A stretch of 64,000 bases of DNA from NCBI GenBank assembly GCA_012656075.1, contig JAAKBF010000250.1:62001-126000 (forward strand). Direction: 5' to 3'. Shown here piece by piece: positions 10,901 through 22,177 of this stretch. Position numbers and translations under genes: made by a program. The DNA comes from Phytophthora hibernalis (taxonomy: Eukaryota; Oomycota; Peronosporomycetes; Peronosporales; Peronosporaceae). Position 1 is the stretch's first letter, and each line of letters starts with the position of its first letter. Under the pieces are notes generated by a model. That model searched no databases and had not been told where the DNA came from. It saw only the letters and a program-made list of their open reading frames with translations.

Positions 10901-11773
10901 ATGCCGCGACAGCCTGATGTGCGCGATGATGAAACTGATGGTGAGACGGTTCGCCGTGACGGTGACCATGAAGTGGAGGAGCCGGCCACCGTGGTACGGT
11001 CGGAAGTGGAAAGACTGGAGTCCGAAGCGCGTCTCCGGACCAGTCGTCGGCTCGACGGTCATGATGAAGGAGCTCCGTCGGAAAGGGAGCTGGAAGCGTC
11101 GCGGAAGTATTGAATATCGGTCTGGTTTGGCCGTACGGTCCATGGTCGTGAGGATTTGCGTGACGACATGGTAAGGGACATTTGGGAGACCTACGAAGAT
11201 GAGTCAAAGAATACAGAGGTGGACGATCCTGTTGGAGAAGTGGACGACCTCGCCGAGGAATCGAGTGAACATGGTAACGGTACGGAGGCTGACGTTTTGC
11301 GTGAATCATCGGAGAGCCGTGCTGAGCAACAAAGTTACCTGGAACCGTACGAACCAAGAGAGGCTGAAGGGTATGGTACGGACTACGACAACGCCTACAC
11401 GGAACAGTATGGCGACCAATATGGGAGGCCGTACGCTGAAGACTATGCGAACGTTGTAAGAGAGGACGCTCCGGTGACACCTCAACGGTCAACGAGTGGA
11501 TTCATTCCTCGTTATACTGGACCGAAGACCCGTCGTGTCGTCCGCCCGTCTATCGGTTGGGACTGGCGAGTGAAACGAGAATACGGTGCTAATGACGGAC
11601 AGAGCGGACCTGGAAATACGCACCCTGGGATGCCTGTTTATCCTGCGTATGGAGCGGCTCCGTTGGCGTCTTTCGGGGCGCCGCACCCCATGTATGAAGC
11701 ATCCTACTACAGCGCTAAAGAACAGCCTGGACGAAATCTCTGCCACATGAGGGTGTTCTGCCGCCCCGAATGA
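10901..11773 (+). pseudogene. Gypsy gag N-terminal region, acidic
   Basis: Two frames, 10901-11113 and 11156-11773, give a strongly acidic then tyrosine/glycine-rich protein typical of the front of oomycete Gypsy gag polyproteins. The second frame ends at a TGA at 11771-11773. From 11774 to 12070 the sequence encodes a proline/alanine/serine-rich stretch with stops. There is no enzyme motif. The call rests on its place before the capsid and zinc knuckles. Confidence 0.5.
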
Positions 11774-12075
11774 ACTAAGGGACAAGGCCGTCCACGAGTA
11801 CCGTTCGTAGTGCGCTGGTCGGATACGGAGGGACTCCTCCGTCGCGTGGTGCTCCGTTGTTCCGGCGTGCGCCGACCAGGTACAGCAGTGCTCCGCCTCC
11901 TGGAAGTACGCCTGTGAGAAGAAGTGCTCCGCCTCCTGGTCGGAGTGCTCCTCCGCCTCGAGCTAGCGTTCTTCCTCCTGGAAGGGGTGCTCGACCACCC
12001 CTAGGCCTATTGAACGGTCTGCTCCGGCTCTGACAGGAGTTGGGTATGGGGGAGAGGACCGGCAACGACCATCCG

Positions 12076-13163
12076 TGCTTCTAAGTCATTCGCGATGTCG
12101 AGTCTTGTGTCAAATGCTGTGAAGGTCCTGCCGATGTTACGACTACGGTCGAGAAGTCTCGTGATTTCTGGGACGCTTTCTCGTCGTATACTGAAGGACT
12201 ACCGGACCGTTCACGGTTGCTGGTGTTTCGTCAGAAGCTAAAGGGTCGAGAAGCTGAGCGCTGGTGGGGAAACTCGAGTATCAAGACGTAGGAGACCTTG
12301 AAGCTCCGGTTCCACAATCACTTCTTGAGTCGCACGGCTGATCAACTATGGGAACGGTTGCACACGACGAAACGAGAACGCGGTGAGTCTGTGGAAGAAT
12401 GGGGCGACCGTGTCTCGGACCTCTGCGAGTCCCTGGACTATCCGGACCCGCGTATGAGATATTAACTGTTCCGTCGGGGCATGCGTAACAAACGTCTGCT
12501 AGCGACGCTCGACTCAAGTCCCGCGTGTGATATTCCTGAAGCGTGCGAGTGGCTAATGTTCAAGGACATGCACCGCCCGATTGAAGAGGACGACGAGTTT
12601 ATCGAAGACGAAGCCACTAAGGGCAAACCTAGTGTCGGACCTTCCCTGTTGACGCACTGACCGAGAAGATGCAGAACTTCATGAGCAAACAGCAGCAATG
12701 GCAAGTGCAGATGGAGCGTAACCTCTACCAACCTCCACGCTCGCCTCGGAACCGTGATCCTACGGTCTCTGCCGTGCAAGAACAACTACCGTCGACTGGA
12801 GGAGCTCATGGAAACGGTCGTCAAATCCGTGGTATCAGTATGGCTGCAGATGACCGTACTCGTGAAGGAATAAGCGTGTGCGGACGATGTGACCGGAAGG
12901 GGTGCAGTCGTGTCAACTGTCATCGACAACGCATGACTTGCCGACGGTGTGGACAACTCGGGCATATTATCCCGGAATGCGAAGAACCATACCGTGGAAA
13001 CGGAACGAGTGGCGGAGGCCAAGGGAACCGTCCTTCTCGTGGCTGTTTCTGGTGTGGAAACTCTGGCCACCTTGCCGTCAACTGTGCCGAGACTGCTGCC
13101 CTTCGTGAAATCGCTCGAGAAAGGGCCGAAGCTGCGCAGCCTCCGCCCGCTCGTCGTCAATGA
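12076..13163 (+). pseudogene. Gypsy gag capsid and two CCHC zinc knuckles
   Basis: Bases 12076-12660 translate to a capsid-like helical domain with WDAFSSYTEGLPDRSRLLVF and REAERWWGNS, interrupted by stops at about 12289, 12463 and 12658. The frame 12669-13163 carries two complete zinc knuckles of the CX2CX4HX4C type, CRRCGQLGHIIPEC and CFWCGNSGHLAVNC, which bind the element's RNA during packaging in active relatives. The knuckles are intact although the capsid is not. Confidence 0.8.
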
Positions 13164-13273
13164 TGGGGGCAGGAGGAAGGGGAGGAGAGAGTCACTCCTT
13201 CCTCTGGTCTAATGGGTGACTCGAGTGGTGACCGGGAAAGAGAAAAGAGGGCGGTCCTTCGGTTTGAGAATGA

Positions 13274-13945
13274 GTGGAGCGGCGACGAGGGTGCGGGTAT
13301 GACACAGATGACAGTGTCGACATGTTGTTTGAGCGTGAAGTGATGATGAATTTAAATGAAGACGAGTATGATGACTCGGGCGACTGCCTTGCTGTGATTG
13401 AAGACGAGGAGGAGTTCGAGGAGATGGAGCCATGGATCGAACATGACTGTGATGAACTCGAAGGCGAGTACGATGAGCCTGTCGAGATAGAAGACTGTGA
13501 TGAACTCGAAAGCGAGTACGATGAGCCTGTCGAGATAGAAGACTGTGATGAACTCGAAGGCGAGTACGATGATCCTGTCGAGATAGAAGACTGTGATGAA
13601 CTCGAAGGCGAGTACGATGATCCTGTCGAGATAGAAGACTGTGATGAACTCGAAGGCGAGTACAATGAGCCTGTCGAGATGGAAGACCGTGATGAACTCG
13701 AAGGCAATTATGATGAGCCTGTCGAGATGGAAGACCGTGATGAACTCGAAGGCAATTACGATGAGCCTGTCGAGATGGAAGATGGAGAACTCGAAGGTAT
13801 GAATGAGGACCCTGTAGAGTATGAGGAGCCCGAAGATGTTGTGGCTCGTGTGAACGAAGGTGAGGGTGCCGTGGGAAACCCTCCGGAGGTATACGGTCCC
13901 AAGGTCGAGCTCGATACAGAAAAACTGCTCGCCCCGGAGCTGTGA
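13274..13945 (+). pseudogene. Acidic linker of the Gypsy polyprotein
   Basis: An open frame of 223 residues is almost entirely acidic and lies between zinc knuckles and protease. Its middle is made of seven 16-residue repeats (see the repeat entry). It has no catalytic motif. The polyprotein continues in other frames: 13942-14634, 14639-14977 and 15040-15351, all acidic or helical and of unknown role. The open state of these frames over more than 2 kb suggests that this copy decayed fairly recently. Confidence 0.5.
13445..13780 (+). repeat. 48-bp tandem repeat, seven copies, encoding a 16-residue acidic unit
   Basis: Seven full 48-base units run head to tail, followed by a partial eighth. 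Each encodes DCDELEGEYDEPVEIE or a close variant; the last two read DRDELEGNYDEPVEME. The unit length is a multiple of three, so copy number can change without breaking the frame. The third and fourth units share gatcct where the others have gagcct, which suggests a recent duplication of one unit. Confidence 0.9.
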
Positions 13946-15347
13946 CAACGGAACCCGTACCGACCTTGAGTGACCCTGTGGTCGCTAGCATCTTACGCTC
14001 AAAGAAGTTGAGTGAACCCGCGTGGACAAACGACGACGGTCTAGAAGACCTAGATCTCGGCGAAACCGTCTTCTTGGGCTGGGAAGAAACTGAAAATGCG
14101 ACGACCGTATCGCCAGAGCCGGAACGGATGAACACGACTACTAAAGTGAAGATGGACAACTCGACTGACGTTCCGGAGGAAACTAAACCATCCCCCTATG
14201 CCCGCTTGTTCACTGCTGATGAGCTGGACGCCTTGGAAAAATGCGTTCCAGGTCAAGAAGCTAGTGTGCTCGCTGGTGAGGACGTTACAGTCGAGGAAGA
14301 GGAGTACGGCAAAGAACTGGAAGAACGGATCTACCCGTTGGACGAGGAGGAACTACAGCGCCGTGTAAAGGAGAACGCTGAGGCTGAGAAGGAACCGTCT
14401 TTGGAAGAGATGGCTCTGTTTCTCGGTTTATATACGGATGTGCTAGCTCGGACAAGAAACGCGTCGCCATGTGGTGCGACCACACCCGAGTATTGGCAAG
14501 AATGGTTCCGTGCCACGTTGGAGCGTTCTGCTGAAGCCAAGAGAGCTAATCGTGTCTTTTCAACCTCCGTGCTGGATCAAGTGGCGAACATGGTCGAGAC
14601 GCCTCCACCCGTGAGAGAACCGAATCTGCCCTGATTCCGTGCCTCCTACACTGGTGCCGGCGGCCTCACCCAGCTCTTCTGAAACGGAAAGTGATGAACA
14701 AGGAAAGACCTCGGATGAAGTCGATACTACGGAGGCTGAAGCCGTCGTGTTCGACAACATCATGGCCACTTTAGAAATCGGTGCGGAAGAGGCCACTCCT
14801 GTGGCTCATGTTGACGCAATTTCCGAGGTATTTGGTATGAGAACGGTCCGGCTAAAGGAAGCACGATCTATAGCCCGACAAGCAGTATACCGGATGCTGA
14901 AGGAGGCCAGATCTGAAGCGCTCGCGGAACCGGTTCTGCCCCAGACTCCCCTGAAAGATCGGCTGACGTTGAGGTAACTCCTGTACGTGACAGTCGCCCT
15001 GAGATTAACTGGGAACGGCTACTCTGGTTTGCGGACCGTGTGGTGTCAGAACGTGGGTTGCTAGGGAGCTATTGGAATCGTGTGTTAGACTGGGTTGAAG
15101 CTTACGTTGCTGAAAACGCTGTCCGAATTTGGAGGAAGCTTTCTGACAGAACTGGACGATCAACCACTCCTGCCGCCAGGCGTCATCGTCGGCGACAAGC
15201 AAGGAATCCGGTGTGTTTTTACTGTTCTACTCTATATAAGGACTACGCTGAAGCACTGGGAGACCTAGACTTTCGGCCTGAGTGCGATGAAGATGTGACG
15301 CACTACGTGAATATGTTAGGACCAAACCTCACCGTCCTATTTCTTCG

Positions 15348-15640
15348 GTGAAGACCAGACTCGTGGAGGTGGTCACGGTTAACCTACCTAATGGCTTCGG
15401 CATTGGTATCCAAGATGCTGAGGACGACGAGGACGTGCCTGAGATTGTGGAAGGCGGACGCCGAGTAGTGTGCTCGGTAAGGAGCTTCGAAGCTCTCTCT
15501 AGCGGCTACATCGAATGTTTACCTTCGCAGATGTTGGCTGATACTGGTGCAACCTTGAGCCTAGTCGACCGACTAGTGATGAAGCGACTGGGCCGTGCCG
15601 CTGAAGCTCTGGAGCCTTACGACGGTAGGGTGAACGACCG
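15348..15640 (+). pseudogene. Gypsy aspartic protease, N-terminal half
   Basis: The frame contains the retropepsin active site as MLADTGATLSLVDRL, with the catalytic aspartate intact, then KRLGRAAEALEPYDGRVN. The normal continuation (SSGHQLRIRGW) is missing here and is found instead on the other strand starting at about 17152. The residues after about 15640 are the reverse strand of reverse transcriptase and have no meaning in this frame. Confidence 0.75.
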
Positions 15641-17152
15641 TATTCCATGCAAGTCACGGGGCCGCTGCACATTCATCACTGCTTTCACTTTCTCCGGATT
15701 CGGCAGAATGCCGGAAGGAGTCACGATATGCCCTAGAAAGGCAACTTGGCTCCGTCCTCAGTGGCACTTCTTCATTTTCAACTTAAATCCCGCTTGCTCA
15801 AACCATGTCAGGACCTGTCGTAACCGTACCAGGTGTCCTTGCTGAAGATGACACAGTCGTCCAAGTACACCAAACAGATTCGCCACTACAGCTCTACTAA
15901 GACAGTCTCCATCAAGCGTTCGAAAGCGGGCACGGCATTACAGAGTCCAAATGGCATAACTAGCCACTCGTATACACCGTACTTGCACGTGAACGCCGTC
16001 CTGGACACACTGTCAGCGTGCATCGGCACATTCCAATAGTCCAACGCAATGTCCATTGTTGAGAACAGTTGAGCCTCACCCGAGACGTCCAAAATGTCGT
16101 CAATCAAGGGCATCGGATAACAGTCTTTTACAGTGACCGCGTTCAACCGTCGGTAGTCGATACAGAAACGGATCCCACCGTCCGGTTTCCGGATCATCAA
16201 CACAGGAATAGCCCAGGGGCTGTTAGACGGGCGTATTAGACCCAGTTCTTCATACTACTGGATCTCGGCCTCCATGACTTCTCCCTCAGCTAGCGACACA
16301 CGGTAAGGTTGCTGCTTGATCGGTGAACTGTCCCCAGTGTCAATCTCAAAGTGCAACAGCTCCGTCCTCCCAGGCTTCTTCGAGGACTCGACAAACAGAT
16401 TGCTAAAGCGGTCCAGCTCGGCTTGGAACAGTTCTCTCTGTTCCGTTGACAACTTCGACTCTGAAAAGTCAGCAGCCAGATCATTTCATTTGTCGGGAGG
16501 GATGTTCGCTTTGTAGCTTTGACCTTCTCGCCGACCGACTCTACCCGTTCTTCAGCCAGAAGCGCAGCGACTTCTCCCTTTTCACCTTCTTCGGACGGAA
16601 CGCTAGTTGTCCGTACCAGTTCCCCAGGAGTAGACGGGTTCTCGAAACCGAGCGCTTCTACAGGGATAACGGAGGTGGCCGCAATAATCGTGCCTTTTCG
16701 GATCCAGTACTCGTCGATGGAGGCGTTGCATATCTCCACTATGACCTTATTGTCCTCGACCGTTCCGAGAGAGCGGGCCACACACAGGTTGGGCGGCAGA
16801 CCTAAAGAGCCTTCAACCAAAACCGTAGCACCCTTCTCGACGTCACCAATAACATTCGTCATTACCAAAGCCCGCCCCTGTGGTGGAAGACGGATCGAGG
16901 CCGCCATGGTCGTCATAAAAGTCTCTTGCACAATAGTAATCCTAGCGATAACACCTCGCCCGTACTCTTAAGCATCATCGTTCGCTCATTTACGTCGATC
17001 ACGGCCTTGAAAGCGCTCAGAGCGTCCACTCTCAGTATAGCGTCGACGTGAAGGCGGTCAGCCACGAGCACGTGTAGCGAAATTTCAACCGATCCTAGCC
17101 TGATAGGCAACCGGACCCACCCACGGATACGTAGCTGATGACCGGATGAGCT
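15640..17152 (-). pseudogene. Inverted protease C-terminus and reverse transcriptase front
   Basis: Reading the minus strand from 17152 gives the rest of the protease (SSSGHQLRIRGWVRLP, then VDALSAFKAVID), a linker with LPPQGRALVMTNVIGD and CVARSLGTVEDNKV, and reverse transcriptase with IRFCIDYRRLNAVT, FSTMDIALDYWNVPMH and MPFGLCNAVPAFERLM. The catalytic box LVYLDDCVIF follows a stop at about 15884. The frame continues as QVAFLGHIVTPSGILPNPEKV to about 15645. Stops and shifts near 15767, 15884, 16250, 16460 and 16930 make it inactive. Its orientation is opposite to the gag half of the same element. Confidence 0.85.
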
Positions 17153-17524
17153 CTTAGCATGTGGCTGCACTCGTCTGGCGCCGTGGACCCTTGTGTGTGT
17201 ACCGGTGATGGTGGAGTGTGTGGGGGTCGAGTCCGCCGACACGCTCAAGTTGCTGCGGAGGAAGCAGAAGGGGCTCCAATAGTGACACGCAAATTTGCAC
17301 TACCGTGCACTGCTGTTTAATTGATTTCTAAAGCGTACACAATACACTTCTAAGAAGAGCGTACTGACGCTCCTCACCCGGGTAGGTTGTCATCCATTTG
17401 CAGGAATGAACACATTTTACAAGCAAGGTCATTGATCCCAAAGCTTAAACGCCCCATAAAATACTACACAATCAATCAAAGACTACACAAATCAAGTTTG
17501 TCAAGGACCAGTACCCCGCCCGTT

Positions 17525-18240
17525 TCATCCACCACCCCAACCAGGCTCACGCGGTAAGTGCCGATCGGGGTTCTTCTTCGCAGGCATATCCGTCTTGCGT
17601 GGTTTCTTGGCAGTCGATTCCGACGGTGGTGGATTGGTGTCGTCCTGGCACATCTTGCGCTTCGACTGAGCCTTTTCAGCCGGCGACACAGTGACGGCTT
17701 CGTCAACTCTCTCTCGCGTCGTCTCTGCATCTGCCGAGTGCGACGTGCTGAGCGGCGTCTCCACGTCGGAAGCATCCGATGGACGCTCGAGTAGTTGGGA
17801 GCGGAGCGGTGGTCCACGTGTGATCACCGAGGCTGGACCCGGCAATGGGTCGGCGTGAAATCTGTGGCGGATTTAGATGCTACCGAGGGGATTGCCGTAC
17901 AGGAGTTTCAGCGAGTGCACCTTCTCGAATCGGTAGCTCAGCCCAGGGCGATAGTCAATGGTGTTCAAGAGTGGGCTGCGGTTCTTCCAGATAGATAGCT
18001 GGAAAACAAACTTGCTGCGCCGCGCAAGATCCAAGCATGTGTACTCGTCATGAATGGATTGGAACTCCGATCCCAGATCCTGATCGATCAGCTCCAGACG
18101 CCATAACTTTTCACGCTCTTCGGTGGCGAGCACACACATCTCCAGCGTCACGTTCTCGTGAGGCAATGGCTGGTACGCCTCGATGTAAGCGGTGGCAGAG
18201 GTGACCTCGCGGAACGGAAGACGAGATTCTTCAGCCTCTT
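17525..18240 (-). pseudogene. Hypothetical protein, one in-frame stop
   Basis: An open minus-strand frame from about 18240 reads EEFRLPF-type acidic sequence, then a compact domain (residues near 18166-17873, with DEYTCLDLARRSKFVFQL and YRPGLSYRFEKVHSLKLL), a TAG/TAA-type stop at 17871-17873, and then in the same frame a basic, proline/lysine-rich tail to 17525. The tail has nuclear-signal-like KRK and KKPRK runs. I do not recognise the family. It could be a host gene truncated by a point mutation, a gene that truly ends at 17871, or part of an unlisted repeat. Confidence 0.35.
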
Positions 18241-18290
18241 GAGCCTCTCTCGGCTCGTAGTAGTTCTAGGGTTGTCGGCATCGTGGCAAA

Positions 18291-20366
18291 TTGCATTGTG
18301 AGCATCGGCAAACCCCTCGCTAGTCCTTGCAACTTATGGTGGGCTGTGACCAGTAATCATGCATCTCACGCAGGTCTAACTTGGTTTACCCCAGCACTAG
18401 CAGCTCTTGTCTTTATGGCTGCGTGCGGACCAGTTCGCCGGGACTGCTTCAACGCGGATGGGCCGTGTCGCCAGGCAGTTCGGCAGCGCGCTTTCCCCAC
18501 CGAGTTCCGTTGGGCTTTCTCACTTCAAAGTACGCGACCCTTCACCCCACCAATTTTATTTTTATTTGGGACCGTATGCAGTACTCACGCGCGGCCACGA
18601 AACTACCACACACACCAGTTGCGACGACGCACCTAGAACTGCGGCCACTACGTCTGTAGCCACGCGCGCGTCCTCGCCTTCGCGAGCGCGTCAGCGGCCG
18701 CCCACACACGACGAACCGACGACTGCGGCCACGACGTCAGGACGTCAGGACGTCTGGAGCGACGCGTGCGGTTTCGCCGGCCACGGAGTCGCTGCCCTTA
18801 CACCAGTAGACAGTAGACACGACGCTGCCCGTCTGGAGCGGCGGGACATGGCGCCGAGATCGGTGTCGACGGCCTTCCTTTCGCCGCGAGCCGATCACGA
18901 ACCCTTTGCTTGCGTTCGTTTGCGCCGCTTCGCGATCGGTTCACGAAGCCATCGTCTGCGACACTTCGCACTTGAAGATCGATTTTGGGATCTTTCTCTA
19001 AATTGTCGAAAACGCCACTGCTTTTTCGGGATCGGTTCTCAAACTTTCGAAAATGATCCATGCGACCCACAGCTATTTTCGGGAACGGTGCCCGAGATTT
19101 GGTTTTGTTTTGTTTTTTACCCCCATATCTAGAGAAGTGATACGCTTCAGAGATCTCGGCTGAAGGGTCGCCGTAACAAAATCCAAGAAACGTGCTGACT
19201 ACCTGCCCCTTCGCATGGGTTCATTTTTATTTTGATGGGTTCATCTTTCTAACGCATAGTGAACGGAAGTCAGCGCCGAAGCCATGTCCGAGCGGGCGCC
19301 TCATTGGCTGCAGGTGCAACTTACTGAAGGCACTTTTCCGCACCGATCTGACCCGATCAAGTTTCGTTTCGGTGCTGCGTCAAACGGTCGGAGGCTTGGA
19401 CCCATTAACATAAGCGGGGATCGTACCGTGAGTGTCTGACCGAAGTGCGAGTAATTAACTGAGAATTGTATCGCCGAGGCTAAATTTGTGAATTTAGTAG
19501 AAATGTCTCTTTCGGCGTACCCACTTCGCTCAAAACCATACTGGGGCGAGTGAGGGAGTGTGGTGTGCGCGCACACCGATGTTTTTACTTTAGAAATTGC
19601 GAAAGGTTTAGTGGGGGCCAGTGAGCGATGTTGCAAATCCCATAGTGAAACCAAGTGTACTTTTCCAATCGAACATTCGCAAATTTGCCGAACTGACTTG
19701 ACGAACACTGTGTCCTCTCAGCATGTACATGTATTAGAGGGGGTCAAAGCTGAAATGAACTTAAAAACATATCGACATAAAATGTTAATCAGCCAATTAG
19801 ATCGTTATGTCGTTAAGTTAGGTTTTCTTGACACCAAAATGGAGTCAAAAGGACCAAACACATAAGCACCTAAAAGAATAGTCTTAGATTAGACGAGAAC
19901 GTGAACACGTTCGAGCCCCGTCAAGGCCGTGGATATCTGTGCAGCGTGTGTGAGGCGTTCACGAGGCGCAGCATGGTGCGCTACCACAGCTCGGTCCACA
20001 AAGAACAGGAGCGCGACAAGGGAACGCCCTAGAGCTCGTACAACTTTACGATCGAACGCCGGCGTGTCCAAGATCATCCTGCCCCCCTCCGCGCGCGCGC
20101 TTCGTTCGCCAGGGAGATGAAGTACGTGTAGCGGTCTAGCTCGTTAGATAGGTATAACTTGCTGGTCGCTCGCACGACGCCTTGGTGATGAAGCTGCTGC
20201 TTCATCCAGGATCTTGTGGCGACGCTTTATGTTTCCTGCCTAAAAAGGGGCTTCAAAGTAACTTAAATAACAGCCAATCAGATAGAGAGAAAATTCATGC
20301 CGTTATGTCAATATACTTTGAAACCCCTATTAGGGTGTTTCAAAGTAAGATTTTGCCGATGTACAC
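18291..20366. other. Long stretch without a recognised gene
   Basis: About 2.1 kb between the hypothetical frame and the first pogo-like element. The section 18550-18900 is rich in CG, with a short tandem of gacgtcag units near 18735. The section 19190-19870 is richer in A/T. Open frames such as 18407-19132 have arginine/threonine/serine-rich composition without domains. A small hairpin at 20246-20328 is listed separately. Confidence 0.4.
20246..20328. repeat. Short MITE-like inverted repeat
   Basis: Bases 20246-20260 and 20314-20328 are reverse complements at 14 of 15 positions, with about 50 bases between. A further copy of the arm in the same orientation as the second follows at about 20333-20347, so that a smaller palindrome is nested at 20318-20346. 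Size and AT-rich core fit a miniature inverted-repeat element or its remnant. Confidence 0.5.
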
Positions 20367-20370
20367 TGTA

Positions 20371-21937
20371 CAGTAATCTGCTTCCTCAGCGAATACCCAG
20401 AACCTTATAATTTCAAGAGACATGACTAGGAAGATATACCACACTTTGGCTGATGTATTGAAATAGTACACTACACAAAAACTCGAATTCGCCAATCAGC
20501 TACGCGTATTAACGATTCCGCCAATCAGATCTTGTAAAGCGAGTCCATTAGAAGATCTTGGACTCAGTCTAACTTCAAGAAGGGAACGTGGCGGGTATGC
20601 GACTAGCAAGTGATGCATCATTATCATTATTCAGTTTGACTCAAATCCGAATGGTGTTCTCCTCTCGCCAACCGTTCCAGAAGCGTTCCCGCCTGACCAA
20701 GCTGCAAGAGCTGCACATCTGCGTCCGCCACCACAAGCTGCCGACCGTCACGTACAAGGAGCTGGCGTCGTGGGCTCACGAGGAGTTCTCACTCGCGAAG
20801 AGGCCGTCGAAACAAGTAATTCGTCGCGTGCTGAAGGAGGCTAGCAAACTGCGCCACCTAACCGCCGACTGCTTGGAGCGCCAAAGGGTACGGCCAAGCT
20901 ATCAGCTCGTGCTCGACCAATGCATGGTCGAGTTTGTGTTGGCCAGCGAGGCTTGGGGTATTTCCCTGTCTGGAAGCATGATTATCGTCCAGGTCAAGAC
21001 GGTGTTGCGCCGTCTAAACAACCCACCTCGTTCGTGGCCACGACTTGGATGGTCATGACTTCGTAACCTGCAAGAGCGCCATGGAATTCGATGGCGACGT
21101 GCTCACGGTGAAGACGGGCTCGTTAATTTGGAGTTGGTGGAGGACGATATAATTGCGCTCCGGAAAATCATCCGTACATACGCGTATACAGATGTATACA
21201 ACATGGACGAAACCGGTTTTTTCAACAACGTGCCACGTGGCTCGCTTTGTATCAATACAGCACCCGCCCTAAAACAAGACAAAGCGCGGGTCACTCTGGC
21301 GGTCTGCACCAACGCCACTGGGACTGACAAGCTGCCGTTACTGTTTATCGGCAAGGCTGCTAAGCCCCGCTGGCTCTCACAAAAGCCTGCAGATGTCATC
21401 TACACATCGACCAAAAAGGCATGGATGACTTCAACAACTTTCCAAGCCTGGCTTCGAGATGTGGACCAGTCGATGCGAGAGCAATGTAGGCACATTCTCA
21501 TCCTCGTCGACAACGCATCGTCGCATTGCGATGATGGCGTTGTCCTCACCAACGTGAAAGTAGCAAAGCTTCCCCAAACACGACGGCCTAGCTCCATCCT
21601 CTGGACCAAGGCATCATCTATTGCCTTAAACGTGAAGTGCTTCGAAAAGATGGAGTTCGCATTGGAGCGAATCGACGACGGGGAACCGAATCCCTACAAG
21701 GTCGGTATGCTAAAAGGCATAGAATTGTGCGCTGAGGCATGGAGAGATATGCCTGAGGAGACAATTCAGCATTGCTGGTTGCACTCGACGCTTATTTTGA
21801 AGTCGGATATGAATTTCATATTACAATAGATTAAGTCAGTACATTGAAAGAATGGGCCCTGTCACATAAGCCTCTGGAAATATATAAACCTGAAGATCTT
21901 ATATATATCAGGTGTTCGCTGGGGAAGCAGATTACTG
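20371..21937 (+). mobile_element. Pogo/Tigger-like DNA transposon with TA target duplication
   Basis: The ends begin CAGTAATCTGCTTCC on both strands. The left arm is 20371-20397 and the right arm is 21911-21937, with about two mismatches over 27 bases. TA lies immediately outside each end (20369-20370 and 21938-21939), as expected for the Tc1/mariner/pogo superfamily. A broken transposase gene fills the interior on the plus strand. The start 20371 was chosen because pogo-type termini normally begin with CAG next to the TA. Confidence 0.85.
20588..21829 (+). pseudogene. Pogo/Tigger-like DDE transposase, frameshifted
   Basis: The first frame (20588-21058) holds a CENP-B-like helix-turn-helix region (TYKELASWAHEEFSLAKRPS). 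The second (21128-21829) holds the DDE_1 core. The first aspartate is in YNMDETGFF and the second is in ILILVDNASSH. The third aspartate is in PLDQGII, but it is readable only in another frame at about 21570-21660, flanked by two indels and a TAG. The loss of frame between the two ORFs (21058-21128) removes further conserved sequence. The transposase is inactive. Confidence 0.85.
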
Positions 21938-22177
21938 TACATACCGGTACTTACCGCATAACACTTCTCATAGAGCGCACACTATTCATAGAGCTCACCT
22001 TGTCTTAGCCAATCAAGTTGCATTAAAAGTGGACTACCTCGTGCCACTTCTCATAAAGCACACAACCGAAAAATACAATACCAAGCACAAATTTAAGATA
22101 GCAGCACCGGTAGCAGCCATTCATTCCGAAGCTCCTTCCAGCATTTCAGCACTCATTGTGTGTTTTTGCTGAGCGTG

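Larger units (their letters stand above)
10677..17290 (+). mobile_element. Second degenerate Ty3/Gypsy element with inverted pol segment
   Basis: The plus strand carries an acidic gag leader, a capsid, two CCHC zinc knuckles, an acidic repeat region and the first part of an aspartic protease up to about 15640. From there to about 17152 the minus strand carries the rest of protease and the front of reverse transcriptase. The two protease halves break at matching points, so the simplest reading is an inversion of roughly 1.5 kb inside one element. RNase H and integrase are absent. The limits are approximate because no LTR pair was found. Confidence 0.75.

Noticed and set aside
13445..13780. Tandem repeats as a CRISPR array
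   Set aside because: There are no unique spacers; the 48-bp units are contiguous, in frame and protein-coding, and the organism is eukaryotic.
13209..14159. A 316-residue minus-strand frame with His/Arg repeats
   Set aside because: It is the reverse strand of the acidic 48-bp repeat and of the Gypsy linker; the repeat explains its length.
18407..19132. A 241-residue open frame in the unassigned region
   Set aside because: No domain, arginine/threonine-rich composition and GC-driven lack of stops; nothing supports coding.
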